From NCBI RefSeq assembly GCF_030317035.1, contig NZ_JASZYK010000001.1, forward strand, positions 1,364,001-1,428,000: DNA of 64,000 bases, read 5' to 3'. Positions 8,979 through 17,748 of this stretch are shown here, one piece after another (within the stretch, counting starts at the first letter, position 1; the number at the start of each line of letters is the position of its first letter). This DNA comes from Variovorax sp. J22G73. GTDB taxonomy: Bacteria > Pseudomonadota > Gammaproteobacteria > Burkholderiales > Burkholderiaceae_C. The position numbers and the translations under genes were made by a program. The notes below the pieces were generated by a model. It was given only the letters and a program-made list of their open reading frames with translations. It made no database searches and was not told the origin of the DNA.

Positions 8979-10046
8979 ATGTTCCTGAAACGACTTCTCT
9001 CCAACGACATGCCGCGCAGCCGCCTGCTGGCGCTGCTGCTGGTGGTGCTGTTCATTGCGCTGGCGTTCGCGCCGTTCATCTTCCCGGGCGTGAAGGCGCT
9101 CAGCGTCGCGGCCAAGATCCTGGTGTTCGTGGTGCTGGTGGCCAGCTTCGACCTGCTGCTGGGCTACACCGGCATCGTGAGCTTCGCGCACACGATGTTC
9201 TTCGGCATCGGTGCCTACGGCATCGCCATCTCGGCCTCGCGGCTGGGCCCGAACTGGGGCGCGGTGCTGGTGGGGCTGGGTGCTTCTCTGGCGGTGTCGC
9301 TGGTGCTCTCGTTCGCCATCGGCCTGTTCTCGCTGCGGGTGCGCGCGATTTTCTTCGCGATGATCACGCTGGCCGTGGCCTCGGCGTTCCAGACGCTGGC
9401 CTCGCAGCTGTCGGACTTCACCGGCGGCGAAGACGGCCTGACCTTCAAGCTGCCCGAGCTGATCTCGCCGAGCTTCGAGTTCGCCGAAGAGCCGTTCCTG
9501 GGCGTGTCGCTCGACGGCCGGCTGCTGTGCTACTACCTGCTGTTCGTGGCGGCCGTGGTGCTGGTGCTGGCGCTGCTGCGCATCGTGAACTCGCCCTTCG
9601 GCCGCGTGCTGCAGGCCATTCGCGAGAACGAGTTCCGCGCCGAGGCCATCGGCTACCGCGTGGTGGTGTACCGCACCACGGCGGCCGTGCTGTCGGCGCT
9701 GTTCGCCACGCTGGCCGGCGCCATGCTGGCCATCTGGCTGCGCTACAACGGGCCGGACACCTCGCTGAGCTTCGAGATCATGATCGACGTGCTGCTGATC
9801 GTGGTGATCGGCGGCATGGGCACCATCTACGGCGCGGCCATCGGCGCGGTGCTGTTCGTCATTGCGCAGAGCTACCTGCAAGACCTGCTGCGCATGGGCA
9901 GCGAGGCCGCCAGCGGCCTGCCATGGCTGGCCGCGCTGCTGTCGCCCGACCGCTGGCTGCTGTGGCTGGGCGTGCTGTTCGTGCTGTCCGTGTATTACTT
10001 CCCGACGGGCATCGTCGGCAAACTGCGAGCAAGGGCCGCGCGATGA
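8979..10046 (+). CDS. livM: Liv-type ABC transporter permease (LivM-like)
   Basis: 355 residues with about nine membrane segments. LVASFDLLLGYTGIVSFAHT and VVIGGMGTIYGAAIGAVLF are LivM family hallmarks. It starts 13 bp after livH with GAGGAGAAAG as ribosome-binding site, and its TGA overlaps the ATG of the alpha/beta hydrolase (ATGA at 10043), so the hydrolase is translationally coupled to the transporter. That linkage is the best evidence that the hydrolase acts on the imported molecule. Confidence 0.92.
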   Translation: MFLKRLLSNDMPRSRLLALLLVVLFIALAFAPFIFPGVKALSVAAKILVFVVLVASFDLLLGYTGIVSFAHTMFFGIGAYGIAISASRLGPNWGAVLVGLGASLAVSLVLSFAIGLFSLRVRAIFFAMITLAVASAFQTLASQLSDFTGGEDGLTFKLPELISPSFEFAEEPFLGVSLDGRLLCYYLLFVAAVVLVLALLRIVNSPFGRVLQAIRENEFRAEAIGYRVVVYRTTAAVLSALFATLAGAMLAIWLRYNGPDTSLSFEIMIDVLLIVVIGGMGTIYGAAIGAVLFVIAQSYLQDLLRMGSEAASGLPWLAALLSPDRWLLWLGVLFVLSVYYFPTGIVGKLRARAAR

Positions 10047-10927
10047 GCGAACACCACATGCCACTGTCGCGCTATGCGCAGCTCGCGGGCCGCGAGGTCC
10101 ACTGGGTCGAATGGGGCGCGGAGGACGCGCCGGTGGTCATCGCCTGGCACGGCCTGGCGCGCACCGGGCGCGACATGGACGAGCTGGCGCAGCACTTTGC
10201 AGCGCGCGGCTTTCGCGTGATCTGCCCCGACACCATCGGCCGCGGCCTGAGCCAGTGGAGCCCGCTGCCCGACGAGGAATACAAGCTGCAGTTCTACGCG
10301 CGCATCGCCAATGCGCTGTGCGACGAGCTGCGGCTGGGGCGCGTGCACTGGGTCGGCACGTCGATGGGCGGGGCCATCGGCACGGTGTGCGCGTCGGGCC
10401 TGTTCGAGCCGCGCATGAAGGCGCGCATCGCGAGCCTGGTGCTCAACGACAACGCGCCCGAGCTGGCGCAGCCGGCCATCGAGCGCATCCGCGCCTATGC
10501 CGGCCAGCCGCCGGCGTTCGACACGGTGGTCGAGCTGGAGGCCTTCTTTCGCACGGTCTACAAGCCCTACGGCTGGCTCAGCGACGCGCAGTGGCGCCGG
10601 CTGACCGAGACCTCCACGCGCCGCCTGGCGGACGGCCGCGTCACGCCGCACTACGACCCGGCCATGGTTCGGCAGTTCAGCGCGCACGACAACGACTACC
10701 TGATCTGGCCGCACTACGACGCCATCGAGGTGCCGGTGCTGTGCCTGCGCGGCGCCGAGTCGGACCTGGTGCTGCCCGAGGTGATCGCGCGGATGCAGGG
10801 GCGCGGCCCGGGCGCCGCCGGCAGGCTGCAGGTGATCGAAGTGCCTGCCTGCGGACACGCGCCGGCGCTGAACGTGCTGGAACAACTGCAGCCGATCGAA
10901 GGGTTTATTCGCGCGGCCGGCGCCTGA
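10043..10927 (+). CDS. Alpha/beta hydrolase coupled to the Liv-type transporter (candidate 3HB-oligomer or ester hydrolase)
   Basis: 294 residues with no signal peptide, so cytoplasmic. Alpha/beta hydrolase fold with oxyanion motif IAWHGLARTG, nucleophile elbow GTSMGG (Ser107), probable acid Asp241 (GAESDLVLPE) and His272 (PACGHAPALN). The start overlaps the stop of the LivM-like permease. The family includes esterases, lactonases and haloperoxidase-like enzymes, and sequence alone does not fix the substrate. Because an extracellular PHB depolymerase and an importer precede it in the same cluster, I infer cleavage of imported 3-hydroxybutyrate oligomers or a related ester; a generic esterase is the alternative. 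Confidence 0.85.
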   Translation: MSEHHMPLSRYAQLAGREVHWVEWGAEDAPVVIAWHGLARTGRDMDELAQHFAARGFRVICPDTIGRGLSQWSPLPDEEYKLQFYARIANALCDELRLGRVHWVGTSMGGAIGTVCASGLFEPRMKARIASLVLNDNAPELAQPAIERIRAYAGQPPAFDTVVELEAFFRTVYKPYGWLSDAQWRRLTETSTRRLADGRVTPHYDPAMVRQFSAHDNDYLIWPHYDAIEVPVLCLRGAESDLVLPEVIARMQGRGPGAAGRLQVIEVPACGHAPALNVLEQLQPIEGFIRAAGA

Positions 10928-10991
10928 GGCAGGGCGGCGTGACAATCGCGCCGACCCTCACCCACCCAGAGCCTCAAGGCCTTCGAACACC

Positions 10992-11498
10992 ATGTCCATC
11001 TCGCTGTACGACCTGTCCGTGCCCGTCTTCACCCGCGGACTCGGCCAACTGACCCACCTGCTCGACAAGAGCCTGGCGCACGCCAAGGCCAACGGCATCG
11101 ACACGGCCACGCTGGTCGATGCACGGCTGGCGCCCGACATGCTCACGTTGGCCGGCCAGGTGCAGCGTGCGAGCGACGCGTCGAAGCTGGGCGTGGCCCG
11201 CATCGCCGGCCTTACCGCGCCAAGCTTTCCCGACGAAGAAAAAACCTGGGACGACCTGGTGGCGCGCATCGCCAAGACGCAGGACTTCCTGAAGACCGTC
11301 GAGCGCGCGCAGGTCGATGGACAGGAGGAACGCGACGTGGTCATCAAGGCCGGTGGTGGCGAGGCGCACTTCACCGCGCAGCGCTACCTGCTGCAGTTCG
11401 CGCTGCCCAACTTCTTCTTCCACGTGACCACCGCCTACGACGTGCTGCGCCACAAGGGCATGCCCATCGGCAAGCTGGATTACCTGGGCAAGTTCTGA
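10992..11498 (+). CDS. DUF1993 family protein
   Basis: 168 residues beginning MSISLYDLSVPVFTRGLGQL. The N-terminal motif, the repeated helix pattern and the ending TTAYDVLRHKGMPIGKLDYL are characteristic of the DUF1993 family, a DinB-like four-helix bundle of unknown function. It is monocistronic in appearance, with 64 bp after the hydrolase and no clear terminator between, so read-through from the ABC cluster cannot be excluded. There is no signal peptide. Confidence 0.88.
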   Translation: MSISLYDLSVPVFTRGLGQLTHLLDKSLAHAKANGIDTATLVDARLAPDMLTLAGQVQRASDASKLGVARIAGLTAPSFPDEEKTWDDLVARIAKTQDFLKTVERAQVDGQEERDVVIKAGGGEAHFTAQRYLLQFALPNFFFHVTTAYDVLRHKGMPIGKLDYLGKF

Positions 11499-11522
11499 AG
11501 GGTTGGCGCCGACACGACGCCA

Positions 11523-11559
11523 GTCACGGCGCCGTGACAGACTTCAAATTGCCGTGACA
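11523..11559. promoter_or_regulatory. 16-bp perfect palindrome plus third half-site, candidate operator
   Basis: GTCACGGCGCCGTGAC (11523-11538) is a perfect palindrome, and the half-site with one extra base, GCCGTGACA, recurs at 11551-11559, exactly 20 bp after the copy at 11531-11539. Two helical turns between direct half-sites is typical of cooperative protein binding. The site lies 77-113 bp upstream of the thioredoxin-like gene. There is no T-run, so a terminator for the DUF1993 gene is less likely. The binding protein is unknown. Confidence 0.5.
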
Positions 11560-11635
11560 CATGCGCACGCCCCGCGTGCGCCGCAAACAATCGCGCCCTG
11601 ACCGCTGTCGGTCTGACACGAATGGGGTTGCGATC

Positions 11636-12211
11636 ATGAAGACGATGTTGTCCAGAAGGGCGTTCTCGGGGCTCGCCGCCGGAGCGTCCGCGCTCGCTGC
11701 GGCGGCCGGTGGTGGCTGGCCGGTGCGCACCGCATTCGCCGCCGCGTCGCCGGGGCTGCGCGACTACGGCAAGGCGCCGGAATTCGCGGGCATCGACAAG
11801 TGGCTCAACTCGCCGCCGCTCACGTTGAAGGCGCTGGCTGGGCAGGTGGTGCTGGTCGATTTCTGGACCTACTCGTGCATCAACTGCATCCGCACGCTGC
11901 CGCACGTGGTGCGCTGGCACGAGAAGTACAAGGACCAGGGCTTTGCCGTGGTGGGCGTGCATTCGCCCGAGTTCGCCTACGAGAAGCTCACGCGCAATGT
12001 GCAGGACGCCATCGAGCGCTTCCACATCCGCTACCCGGTGGCGCAGGACAACAGCTTCGCGACCTGGAAGGCCTACGACAACGAGTACTGGCCGGCGTTC
12101 TACCTGGTCGACAGCAAGGGCCAGGTGATGCGCCAGCATTTCGGCGAAGGGGAGTATGCCGAGATGGAAGCGGCCATCGAGGCGCTGCTGGCGCGCAAGG
12201 CTGCAACCTGA
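11636..12211 (+). CDS. Secreted thioredoxin-like (redoxin) protein with twin-arginine signal
   Basis: 191 residues. The N-terminus MKTMLSRRAFSGLAAGASAL has a twin-arginine motif followed by a hydrophobic stretch, so Tat export of a folded protein is likely. The redoxin domain follows: VVLVDFWTYSCINCIRTLPH has the active-site pair Cys81-Ile-Asn-Cys84. Next come VVGVHSPEF and the cis-Pro-like YWPAFYLVDSKGQV. CINC proteins of this type are related to the thioredoxin part of DipZ/CcdA-type proteins. It probably acts as a periplasmic thiol-disulfide reductant, but no partner membrane reductase is nearby. A palindromic operator candidate lies upstream. Confidence 0.88.
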   Translation: MKTMLSRRAFSGLAAGASALAAAAGGGWPVRTAFAAASPGLRDYGKAPEFAGIDKWLNSPPLTLKALAGQVVLVDFWTYSCINCIRTLPHVVRWHEKYKDQGFAVVGVHSPEFAYEKLTRNVQDAIERFHIRYPVAQDNSFATWKAYDNEYWPAFYLVDSKGQVMRQHFGEGEYAEMEAAIEALLARKAAT

Positions 12212-12269
12212 TGCACCTGATGTGCCTGATGTGCCTGATGCAGCTGTTGCATTCAGGCGCAGGTCGCGT

Positions 12270-13352
12270 CTATTGCACCGCCTGCGTGGGCCAGCCGGCC
12301 AGGTTGCGCTCGGCGATGCCCGCGAGCGCGGTGATCCAGGCCGGGCTGTCGTTCAGGCAGGGGATGTAGCTGAACGCCTGGCCGCCGGCGTGCATGAAGG
12401 CCTCGCGGCCTTCCATGGCGATTTCTTCCAGCGTCTCCAGGCAGTCGGCCGGAAAGCCCGGGCACACCACGTCGACGCGCTTCACGCCCGACGCGCCGAG
12501 CTCGCGCAGCGTGGGCTCGGTGTAGGGCTCCAGCCACTTGGCGCGGCCGAAGCGCGACTGGAAGGTCACGCGGTGCTGCGCGGCCGACAGGCCCAGCCGC
12601 GCCGCGAGCAGGCGCGCGGTTTGCAGGCACTGCGCCTGGTAGGGGTCGCCCAGCGCGATGTTGCGCGCGGGAATGCCGTGGAAGCTCATCAGCAGCACCT
12701 CGCCGCGGCCCTCGGTCTTCCAGTGCTTCTCGATGCCCTGGGCCAGTGCGTCGATGTAGGCGGGGTCGTCGTGGTAGTCGTTGACGAAGCGGAACTCCGG
12801 CAGGCGGCGCTGCTTGCGGCTCCAGTCGTTCACGGCGTCGATCACGCTGGCCGTGGTGGTGGCCGAGTACTGCGGGTAGGCCTGCAGCACCAGCACGCGC
12901 GTGGCGCCTTCGGCCTGCAATGCGTCGAGGCGCGAGGCGATGGACGGGTTGGCGTAGCGCATGGCGTCGCGCACCGCCACGCGGTGGCCGCGCTCCCCGA
13001 GCCAGCCGGCCAGCAGCGTGGACTGCTTTTGCGTGAAGACTTTCAGCGGCGAGCCCTCGGGCGTCCAGACGCTGGCGTACTTGGCGGCCGACTTGGCGGG
13101 CCGCGTGCGCAGGATGATGCCGTGCAGGATCAGCGCCCAGATCGCCCGCGGGATCTCGACCACGCGCGGGTCGCCGAGAAAGTCCGCGAGGTAGGGGCGC
13201 ACGGCCGCGGCGGTGGGCGCGTCGGGCGAGCCCAGGTTGCACCAGAGCACGGCGGTGCGCGGGCTTTGCGCGGACGCAGGCGCGGGCACATGTGCGGACG
13301 CAGACGCTGGTGCAGGGTTACCGGGCAGGGCGGTCTCGGGGATAAAAGGCAT
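12270..13352 (-). CDS. hemH: Ferrochelatase
   Basis: 360 residues from ATG 13352; an alternative ATG at 13370 would add six residues. After a low-complexity Pro/Ala/Ser N-terminus ([19 protein letters not shown]) the family core begins [20 protein letters not shown] and includes [35 protein letters not shown] (the catalytic His motif) and [19 protein letters not shown]. It inserts Fe2+ into protoporphyrin IX, the last step of heme b synthesis. The variable N-terminal extension is odd; most bacterial ferrochelatases begin near the TAVLWCN strand. It is head-to-head with the HAD gene, whose start codon overlaps the alternative hemH start. Confidence 0.95.
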   Translation of the reverse strand: MPFIPETALPGNPAPASASAHVPAPASAQSPRTAVLWCNLGSPDAPTAAAVRPYLADFLGDPRVVEIPRAIWALILHGIILRTRPAKSAAKYASVWTPEGSPLKVFTQKQSTLLAGWLGERGHRVAVRDAMRYANPSIASRLDALQAEGATRVLVLQAYPQYSATTTASVIDAVNDWSRKQRRLPEFRFVNDYHDDPAYIDALAQGIEKHWKTEGRGEVLLMSFHGIPARNIALGDPYQAQCLQTARLLAARLGLSAAQHRVTFQSRFGRAKWLEPYTEPTLRELGASGVKRVDVVCPGFPADCLETLEEIAMEGREAFMHAGGQAFSYIPCLNDSPAWITALAGIAERNLAGWPTQAVQ

Positions 13353-13368
13353 TGCGATATTCTCGGGC

Positions 13369-14100
13369 ATGACTTTCGCTCCCCCTGCGTCGACGGGCTT
13401 CGTGCCGCTCGATGTGAAACGCATCAGCGCGATCACGCTGGACCTCGACGACACCCTGTGGCCGATCTGGCCGACCATCGAACGCGCCGAAGGCGTGCTG
13501 CAGGCCTGGCTGCTGCGCGAGGCGCCCAAGACGGCGTCGCTGCTGCTGACCCCCGGCATCCTGCGCGAGCTGCGCGAGGCCACCGCCAAGGAGCGCTCCG
13601 ACCTGGCGCACGACCTGAGCGCGCTGCGCCGCGAATCGATACGCACCGCGCTGCGGCGCGCGGGCGAAGACCCGGCGCTGGCCGACCCGGCCTTCGAGGC
13701 TTTCTTCGAGGAGCGCCAGCGCGTGACGCTGTACGACGACGCGCTGCCGGCGCTGAAGTGGCTCAGCGAACGCTATCCGCTGGTGGCGGTGTCCAACGGC
13801 AACGCCGACATCCACAAGACCGGCGTGGGCCGCTGGTTTCGCACCGCCTTCAATGCGCGCGCCTTCGGCAGCGGCAAGCCGCACGCACCCATCTTCCGGG
13901 CCGCGGCCGCCTCGGTCGGCCTGCTGCCCAAGGACGTGCTGCACGTGGGCGACGACGCGGAGCTGGACGTGGTCGGCGCGCTCAACGCTGGCATGCAGAC
14001 CGCATGGCTGGTGCGCGACGAGCGCCCCTGGACGCACGACGCGCGCCCGCAGCTCATCGTGCCCAACCTGCACGCGCTGTGCGTGGCGCTGGGCGCCTGA
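13369..14100 (+). CDS. HAD superfamily hydrolase
   Basis: 243 residues. Motif I is LDLDDTLWP with nucleophile Asp25 and general acid Asp27. Motif II is VAVSNGNAD, a Lys follows in [11 protein letters not shown], and motif III is [18 protein letters not shown]. The long insertion between motif I and II marks a helical cap of subclass I, as in phosphoglycolate phosphatase or 5-amino-6-ribitylamino phosphatase-like enzymes. The substrate is not predictable. The start codon overlaps the alternative start of divergent hemH, so the two genes share a very short 5' region. Confidence 0.88.
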   Translation: MTFAPPASTGFVPLDVKRISAITLDLDDTLWPIWPTIERAEGVLQAWLLREAPKTASLLLTPGILRELREATAKERSDLAHDLSALRRESIRTALRRAGEDPALADPAFEAFFEERQRVTLYDDALPALKWLSERYPLVAVSNGNADIHKTGVGRWFRTAFNARAFGSGKPHAPIFRAAAASVGLLPKDVLHVGDDAELDVVGALNAGMQTAWLVRDERPWTHDARPQLIVPNLHALCVALGA

Positions 14101-14119
14101 ACGATCTGCTGGGCGGCGC

Positions 14120-14425
14120 TCAGCTGAACACGGGCAGGAAGAAGCTGCGCTCGTAGCTCACGATGCAGCGGGTTTCTTCCGCATAGCGGAATGCGGCCTG
14201 GCAGTCGGCGTCGTTCATCGAGTCGGCGCGGTACTTCTCGTAGGCCGCGAGGCTGGGAAAGGTGAACATCGCCAGCGCCACGTTGTTGGTGCCTTCCGAG
14301 GGCAGGAAGTAGCCGTGGTGCTGGCCGCCGAACTTCTCGACCAGCGGAATCCAGAGCTTGCCGTAGTGCTCGAATTCCTTGAGCTTGTAGGCGTCGACGA
14401 TGTAGCGCAGGTAGCAGGTGACCAT
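14120..14425 (-). CDS. NIPSNAP family protein
   Basis: 101 residues, MVTCYLRYIVDAYKLKEFEH to RSFFLPVFS. The pattern of an aromatic-rich first strand with a later FLPSEGTNNVALAMFTFPSL is that of the NIPSNAP ferredoxin-like fold, often dimeric, of unknown enzymatic role. It is convergent with the HAD gene (19 bp gap) and divergent from the LysE exporter. No signal peptide. Confidence 0.85.
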   Translation of the reverse strand: MVTCYLRYIVDAYKLKEFEHYGKLWIPLVEKFGGQHHGYFLPSEGTNNVALAMFTFPSLAAYEKYRADSMNDADCQAAFRYAEETRCIVSYERSFFLPVFS

Positions 14426-14553
14426 GGGTTGCTTCGGCTTTGGGGTTGAGGCTTTTTGGGGGTTAATGAGGCGGCTCGCTGCGGCGATCCGCCGGGCTGA
14501 CTATAGTTTCAGCCCCACTCTCTAGCGGCGCCGCGGCGCGCAGGAAACCCCAA

Positions 14554-15195
14554 GTGCACTTCTCCAACTGGCTCCTCTTCTGCGGCGTGACCTTGCTCGT
14601 CGCGTTCACGCCCGGCCCCGCGGTGCTGCTCGCCGTGTCGAACTCCATGTCGGTCGGCCCGCGCCGCGCCATGATCAGTTCGCTGGGCAATGCGACGGGG
14701 CTGTTCATGGTGTCGGCCGCCGCCATGGCCGGGCTGGGGGTGGTGCTGTCGACCTCGGCGCATGCCTTCATGGTGCTGAAGGTGGCGGGCGCGGCCTACC
14801 TGATCTACCTGGGCGTGAAGCAGTGGCGCAGCCAGGGCAGCGTGTTCGCCGACGTGCAGGGCTCGTCGGTGGCGGGCTCGCCGCGTTCGAGCTGGCGCCT
14901 GTTCGGCCACGGCCTGACGGTGGCGCTGACCAACCCCAAGGGCATACTTTTCTTCTCGGCGCTGTTCCCGCAGTTCCTCACGCAGGACGCGCCGCTGGCC
15001 ATGCAGTTCGTGGTGCTGACAACCACCTTCGCCACCGCCTCGGTGCTGTCGCATGCGTTCTACGTGCTGCTGGCGCGGCTGCTGCGCAAGCAGCTGGCCG
15101 ACCCGCGCCGCACGCGGCTGTTCAACAAGCTGTCGGGTGGTGCGTTCGTGCTGCTGGGGCTGAGCCTGCTGCGCCTGCGCAACAAGACGGCCTGA
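14554..15195 (+). CDS. LysE family amino acid exporter
   Basis: 213 residues from a GTG start at 14554, preceded by AGGAAA about 10 nt upstream; no better ATG exists upstream in frame. About six membrane helices. The N-terminal LLVAFTPGPAVLLAVSNSMS is the LysE/RhtB signature, and LTVALTNPKGILFFSALFPQ is the second conserved block. It exports an amino acid or derivative across the inner membrane; the specificity is not readable from sequence. Confidence 0.92.
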   Translation: MHFSNWLLFCGVTLLVAFTPGPAVLLAVSNSMSVGPRRAMISSLGNATGLFMVSAAAMAGLGVVLSTSAHAFMVLKVAGAAYLIYLGVKQWRSQGSVFADVQGSSVAGSPRSSWRLFGHGLTVALTNPKGILFFSALFPQFLTQDAPLAMQFVVLTTTFATASVLSHAFYVLLARLLRKQLADPRRTRLFNKLSGGAFVLLGLSLLRLRNKTA

Positions 15196-15236
15196 TCGTT
15201 CTCGGGGCGCCTTCCGGTCGCTTTCCGCTTTCCGTT

Positions 15237-15545
15237 TCAGTCCAGCGCGAACTGCTCGCGCAAGGCCGCGCAGAAGTCTTCGGTGCCGCTCAGCGACAGC
15301 GTGAAGGTGTCGAAGCGCGGGTTGTCCTCGCGCGTTTGCTGCAGGTCGAAGTCCCACACGGCGCCTTCGTCGAGGGCACCGCGCGCACCGGGGAAGGCGG
15401 CTTCGGCCCAGGCCAGCACCCGGGCGATCTCGGCCTGCACCTCCGGCGACTTTTCGGGCGGGGTCGATGCCATCGCGTCGAAGGTGCCGTGGCCTTCGGT
15501 GTCTTCGCTGTAGTCGAAATCCAGGTAGCGCAGTTCGGTGGTCAT
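15237..15545 (-). CDS. Conserved hypothetical acidic protein, 102 aa, downstream of hpnE
   Basis: MTTELRYLDFDYSEDTEGHG to DFCAALREQFALD. It is acidic, with no signal or membrane segment and no motif I recognise. It begins 10 bp after the hpnE stop on the same strand, so it is probably the last gene of the hpnCDE transcript. A link to hopanoid or squalene metabolism is suggested only by this position. Confidence 0.7.
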   Translation of the reverse strand: MTTELRYLDFDYSEDTEGHGTFDAMASTPPEKSPEVQAEIARVLAWAEAAFPGARGALDEGAVWDFDLQQTREDNPRFDTFTLSLSGTEDFCAALREQFALD

Positions 15546-15555
15546 GGTGATCGTT

Positions 15556-16812
15556 TTATGCCGTCAATGCCTTGGCGGCGGCCAGCCCGCTGAGCACCGC
15601 CCCTTCGAGCGTGGCGGGGTAGGGGCCTTCGGTGTAGTCGCCGCAGGCCTGCAGGCCCGGGGCGATGGCGGCGGGCGGGCGCGCCAGCCCGGGTGTGCAG
15701 GCGAAGGTGGCGCGCTTCTCGACCACGGTCTGCACCAGCTGCAGCGTCGTCTGGCCCAGTTGCTCGGCGGCTTGCGCGATGACCTGTTCTTCCAGCAGCT
15801 CGCGCGATGTCTCGTTGGCGCTGACGACCATGGCGAGCACGCCGTGCAGGCCGCAGAGCTGGCCCTTGTCGAACGCGAACTGCGCGGGCGCCGTGGCCGT
15901 GTCGCTGCGCAGCGCGAGCATGGGTTCGGCCAGCGGCGTGGCGCCGCGCACGTAGACCGTGGCGATGGCTTCGAAGCGCAGCGCTTCGGTGGTGGCGCAC
16001 CAGGCGTCCGCCGGCAGGCCTGACGCGCGGACCAGCCGTGCGGCGTCCCACGGTGCGCAGGCCAGCACGGCGTGGTCGAAGCTTTCTTCGTCCACACGCC
16101 ATGAACCCGCCTCGGGCGCGATCGCGCGCACCCGGTGGCCGATGCGCACGGCCGCGCCATGCGCCGCCAGCCACCGAACGGCCGCATCGGGCAGCAGGGC
16201 GCCCAGGTCGGCGCGTGGCAGCAGCAGGTCGGCGCCGCCGCTGCCGCTGAAGAGCGCGTCGTTCAGCACGCGCAAGAAAACCTGGCCGCTCGATTGGCCG
16301 ACGGGCGTGTTCAGCGCCGAGACGCACAGCGGCTCGATCAGCTCCCGCATCACCCGCGGCGTGAGGCCGGTGCACAGGTCGGCAACGCTGGTTTCCGCGG
16401 CGCAGCGAAAACCCGCCAGCCGCCAGCCCACCGCCGTGCGCAGCAGCGACGACTTGTCGCGCCACGTCCAGCCGCGCGCCGTGAAGATGCCCGCCAGCAG
16501 GTCGAGCGGCGCGGGCAGGCGCGGCAGCTTGAGCCCGCCGCCATCGGCGAAGCGCAGCGAGAGCGGCAGGCGCAGCAGCGCGGCGTCGACATCGACGCCG
16601 ACGTCGCGCATGAGCTTCAGCGTGGCGGTGTACGCGCCGATGAGGATGTGCTGGCCGTTGTCCAGCGCCATGCCGTGCATGTGGTCGACGCGGCGGGCGC
16701 GGCCGCCGGGCGTGGGAGCGGCCTCGTACAGGGTGACGGTATGGCCGAGGCGCGTGGCTTCGATGGCGCAGGCGAGGCCGGCCCAGCCGGCGCCGATGAC
16801 GGCGAGTTTCAT
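15556..16812 (-). CDS. hpnE: Hydroxysqualene dehydroxylase
   Basis: 418 residues. FAD-binding GxGxxG at the N-terminus (VIGAGWAGLACAIEATR), then GGRARRVDHMHGMALDNGQH, typical of the phytoene-desaturase-like amine oxidase family to which HpnE belongs. The C-terminal PGLQACGDYTEGPYPATLEG is the second FAD contact. It reduces hydroxysqualene to squalene using FAD. It follows hpnD by 96 bp in the order hpnC-hpnD-hpnE, the normal squalene route of hopanoid-making bacteria. No squalene-hopene cyclase gene is present in the window. Confidence 0.93.
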   Translation of the reverse strand: MKLAVIGAGWAGLACAIEATRLGHTVTLYEAAPTPGGRARRVDHMHGMALDNGQHILIGAYTATLKLMRDVGVDVDAALLRLPLSLRFADGGGLKLPRLPAPLDLLAGIFTARGWTWRDKSSLLRTAVGWRLAGFRCAAETSVADLCTGLTPRVMRELIEPLCVSALNTPVGQSSGQVFLRVLNDALFSGSGGADLLLPRADLGALLPDAAVRWLAAHGAAVRIGHRVRAIAPEAGSWRVDEESFDHAVLACAPWDAARLVRASGLPADAWCATTEALRFEAIATVYVRGATPLAEPMLALRSDTATAPAQFAFDKGQLCGLHGVLAMVVSANETSRELLEEQVIAQAAEQLGQTTLQLVQTVVEKRATFACTPGLARPPAAIAPGLQACGDYTEGPYPATLEGAVLSGLAAAKALTA

Positions 16813-16908
16813 GGCCGCCGGGTCAGGCCGGGAGCCCGGCGAGTGCGGTTGCCGTCGTTCCAACCCTGCCCCGGAGGGCGGCGAGGCAAGAGAAGGCGCG
16901 GGTGCCGC

Positions 16909-17748
16909 TCATATCCGCCCCAGCGCCTGCACCTTCCACGCAAGCCACAGCTTGCGCACCGGCGTCAGGCTCACGCGCTGGTTCAGCACCTGGAAGTCGT
17001 CGCGTTCGATCTCGCGCAGCAGCGTGCGGTAGATGCTGGCCATCATCAGGCCCGGCTTCTGCGCGCGGCGGTCGGCCAGGGGGAGCAGGGACAAGGCTTC
17101 GTCGTACGCGGCGTGCGCGCGCTCGGCCTGGAACTTCATCAGCGCGACGAAGCGCTCGGAGTGCACGCGGTTCAGTATCTCGTGCGCCTTCACGTCGAAC
17201 TTCTGCAGCTCGTTCACCGGCAGGTAGATGCGCCCGCGCAATGCGTCTTCGCCCACGTCGCGCAGGATGTTCGTCAGCTGCAGCGCCAGGCCCAGCTTGT
17301 GCGCGTAGGTGGTGGTCTGCGCCTCGGTCTGGCCGAAGATGCGCGCCGCGACTTCGCCGACGACGCCGGCCACCAGGTGGCAGTAGCGCGCAAGGCCGGG
17401 GAAATCGAGGTAGCGGGTCTGGTCGAGGTCCATCTGGCAGCCGTCGATCACTTCGAGCAGCTGGCGCGCCTCGATGCCGTAGGCCGCGGCGTGCGGCATC
17501 AGCGCCTGCATCACCGGGTGGCGCGGGGTGCCTGCAAAGGCCTGGGCGACCTCGGTGCGCCACCAGGCGAGCTTGGTGGCGGCCACGCCGGGGTCGGTCA
17601 CCTCGTCGACCACGTCGTCGACTTCGCGGCAGAAGGCATAGAACGCCGTGATCGCCGCGCGCCTCGGCTTGGGAAGAAACAGGAAGGCGTAGTAGAAACT
17701 GCTGCCCGAGGCGGCGGCCTTGTCTTGCACGTATTGCTCGGGGGTCAT
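16909..17748 (-). CDS. hpnD: Presqualene diphosphate synthase
   Basis: 279 residues from ATG 17748, which overlaps the hpnC stop (ATGA); an in-frame ATG at 17778 is possible but would lie well inside hpnC. Trans-isoprenyl synthase fold: first Asp-rich motif CREVDDVVDE, second motif LTNILRDVGEDALRGRIYLP. It condenses two farnesyl diphosphates to presqualene diphosphate. Translational coupling with hpnC and the following hpnE support the assignment over a phytoene synthase. Confidence 0.93.
   Translation of the reverse strand: MTPEQYVQDKAAASGSSFYYAFLFLPKPRRAAITAFYAFCREVDDVVDEVTDPGVAATKLAWWRTEVAQAFAGTPRHPVMQALMPHAAAYGIEARQLLEVIDGCQMDLDQTRYLDFPGLARYCHLVAGVVGEVAARIFGQTEAQTTTYAHKLGLALQLTNILRDVGEDALRGRIYLPVNELQKFDVKAHEILNRVHSERFVALMKFQAERAHAAYDEALSLLPLADRRAQKPGLMMASIYRTLLREIERDDFQVLNQRVSLTPVRKLWLAWKVQALGRI

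Noticed and set aside
12156..14156. 666-residue open frame on the plus strand across hemH and the HAD gene
   Set aside because: It is antisense to hemH and out of frame with the HAD gene, and its composition (Ala/Arg/Gly) is typical of shadow frames.
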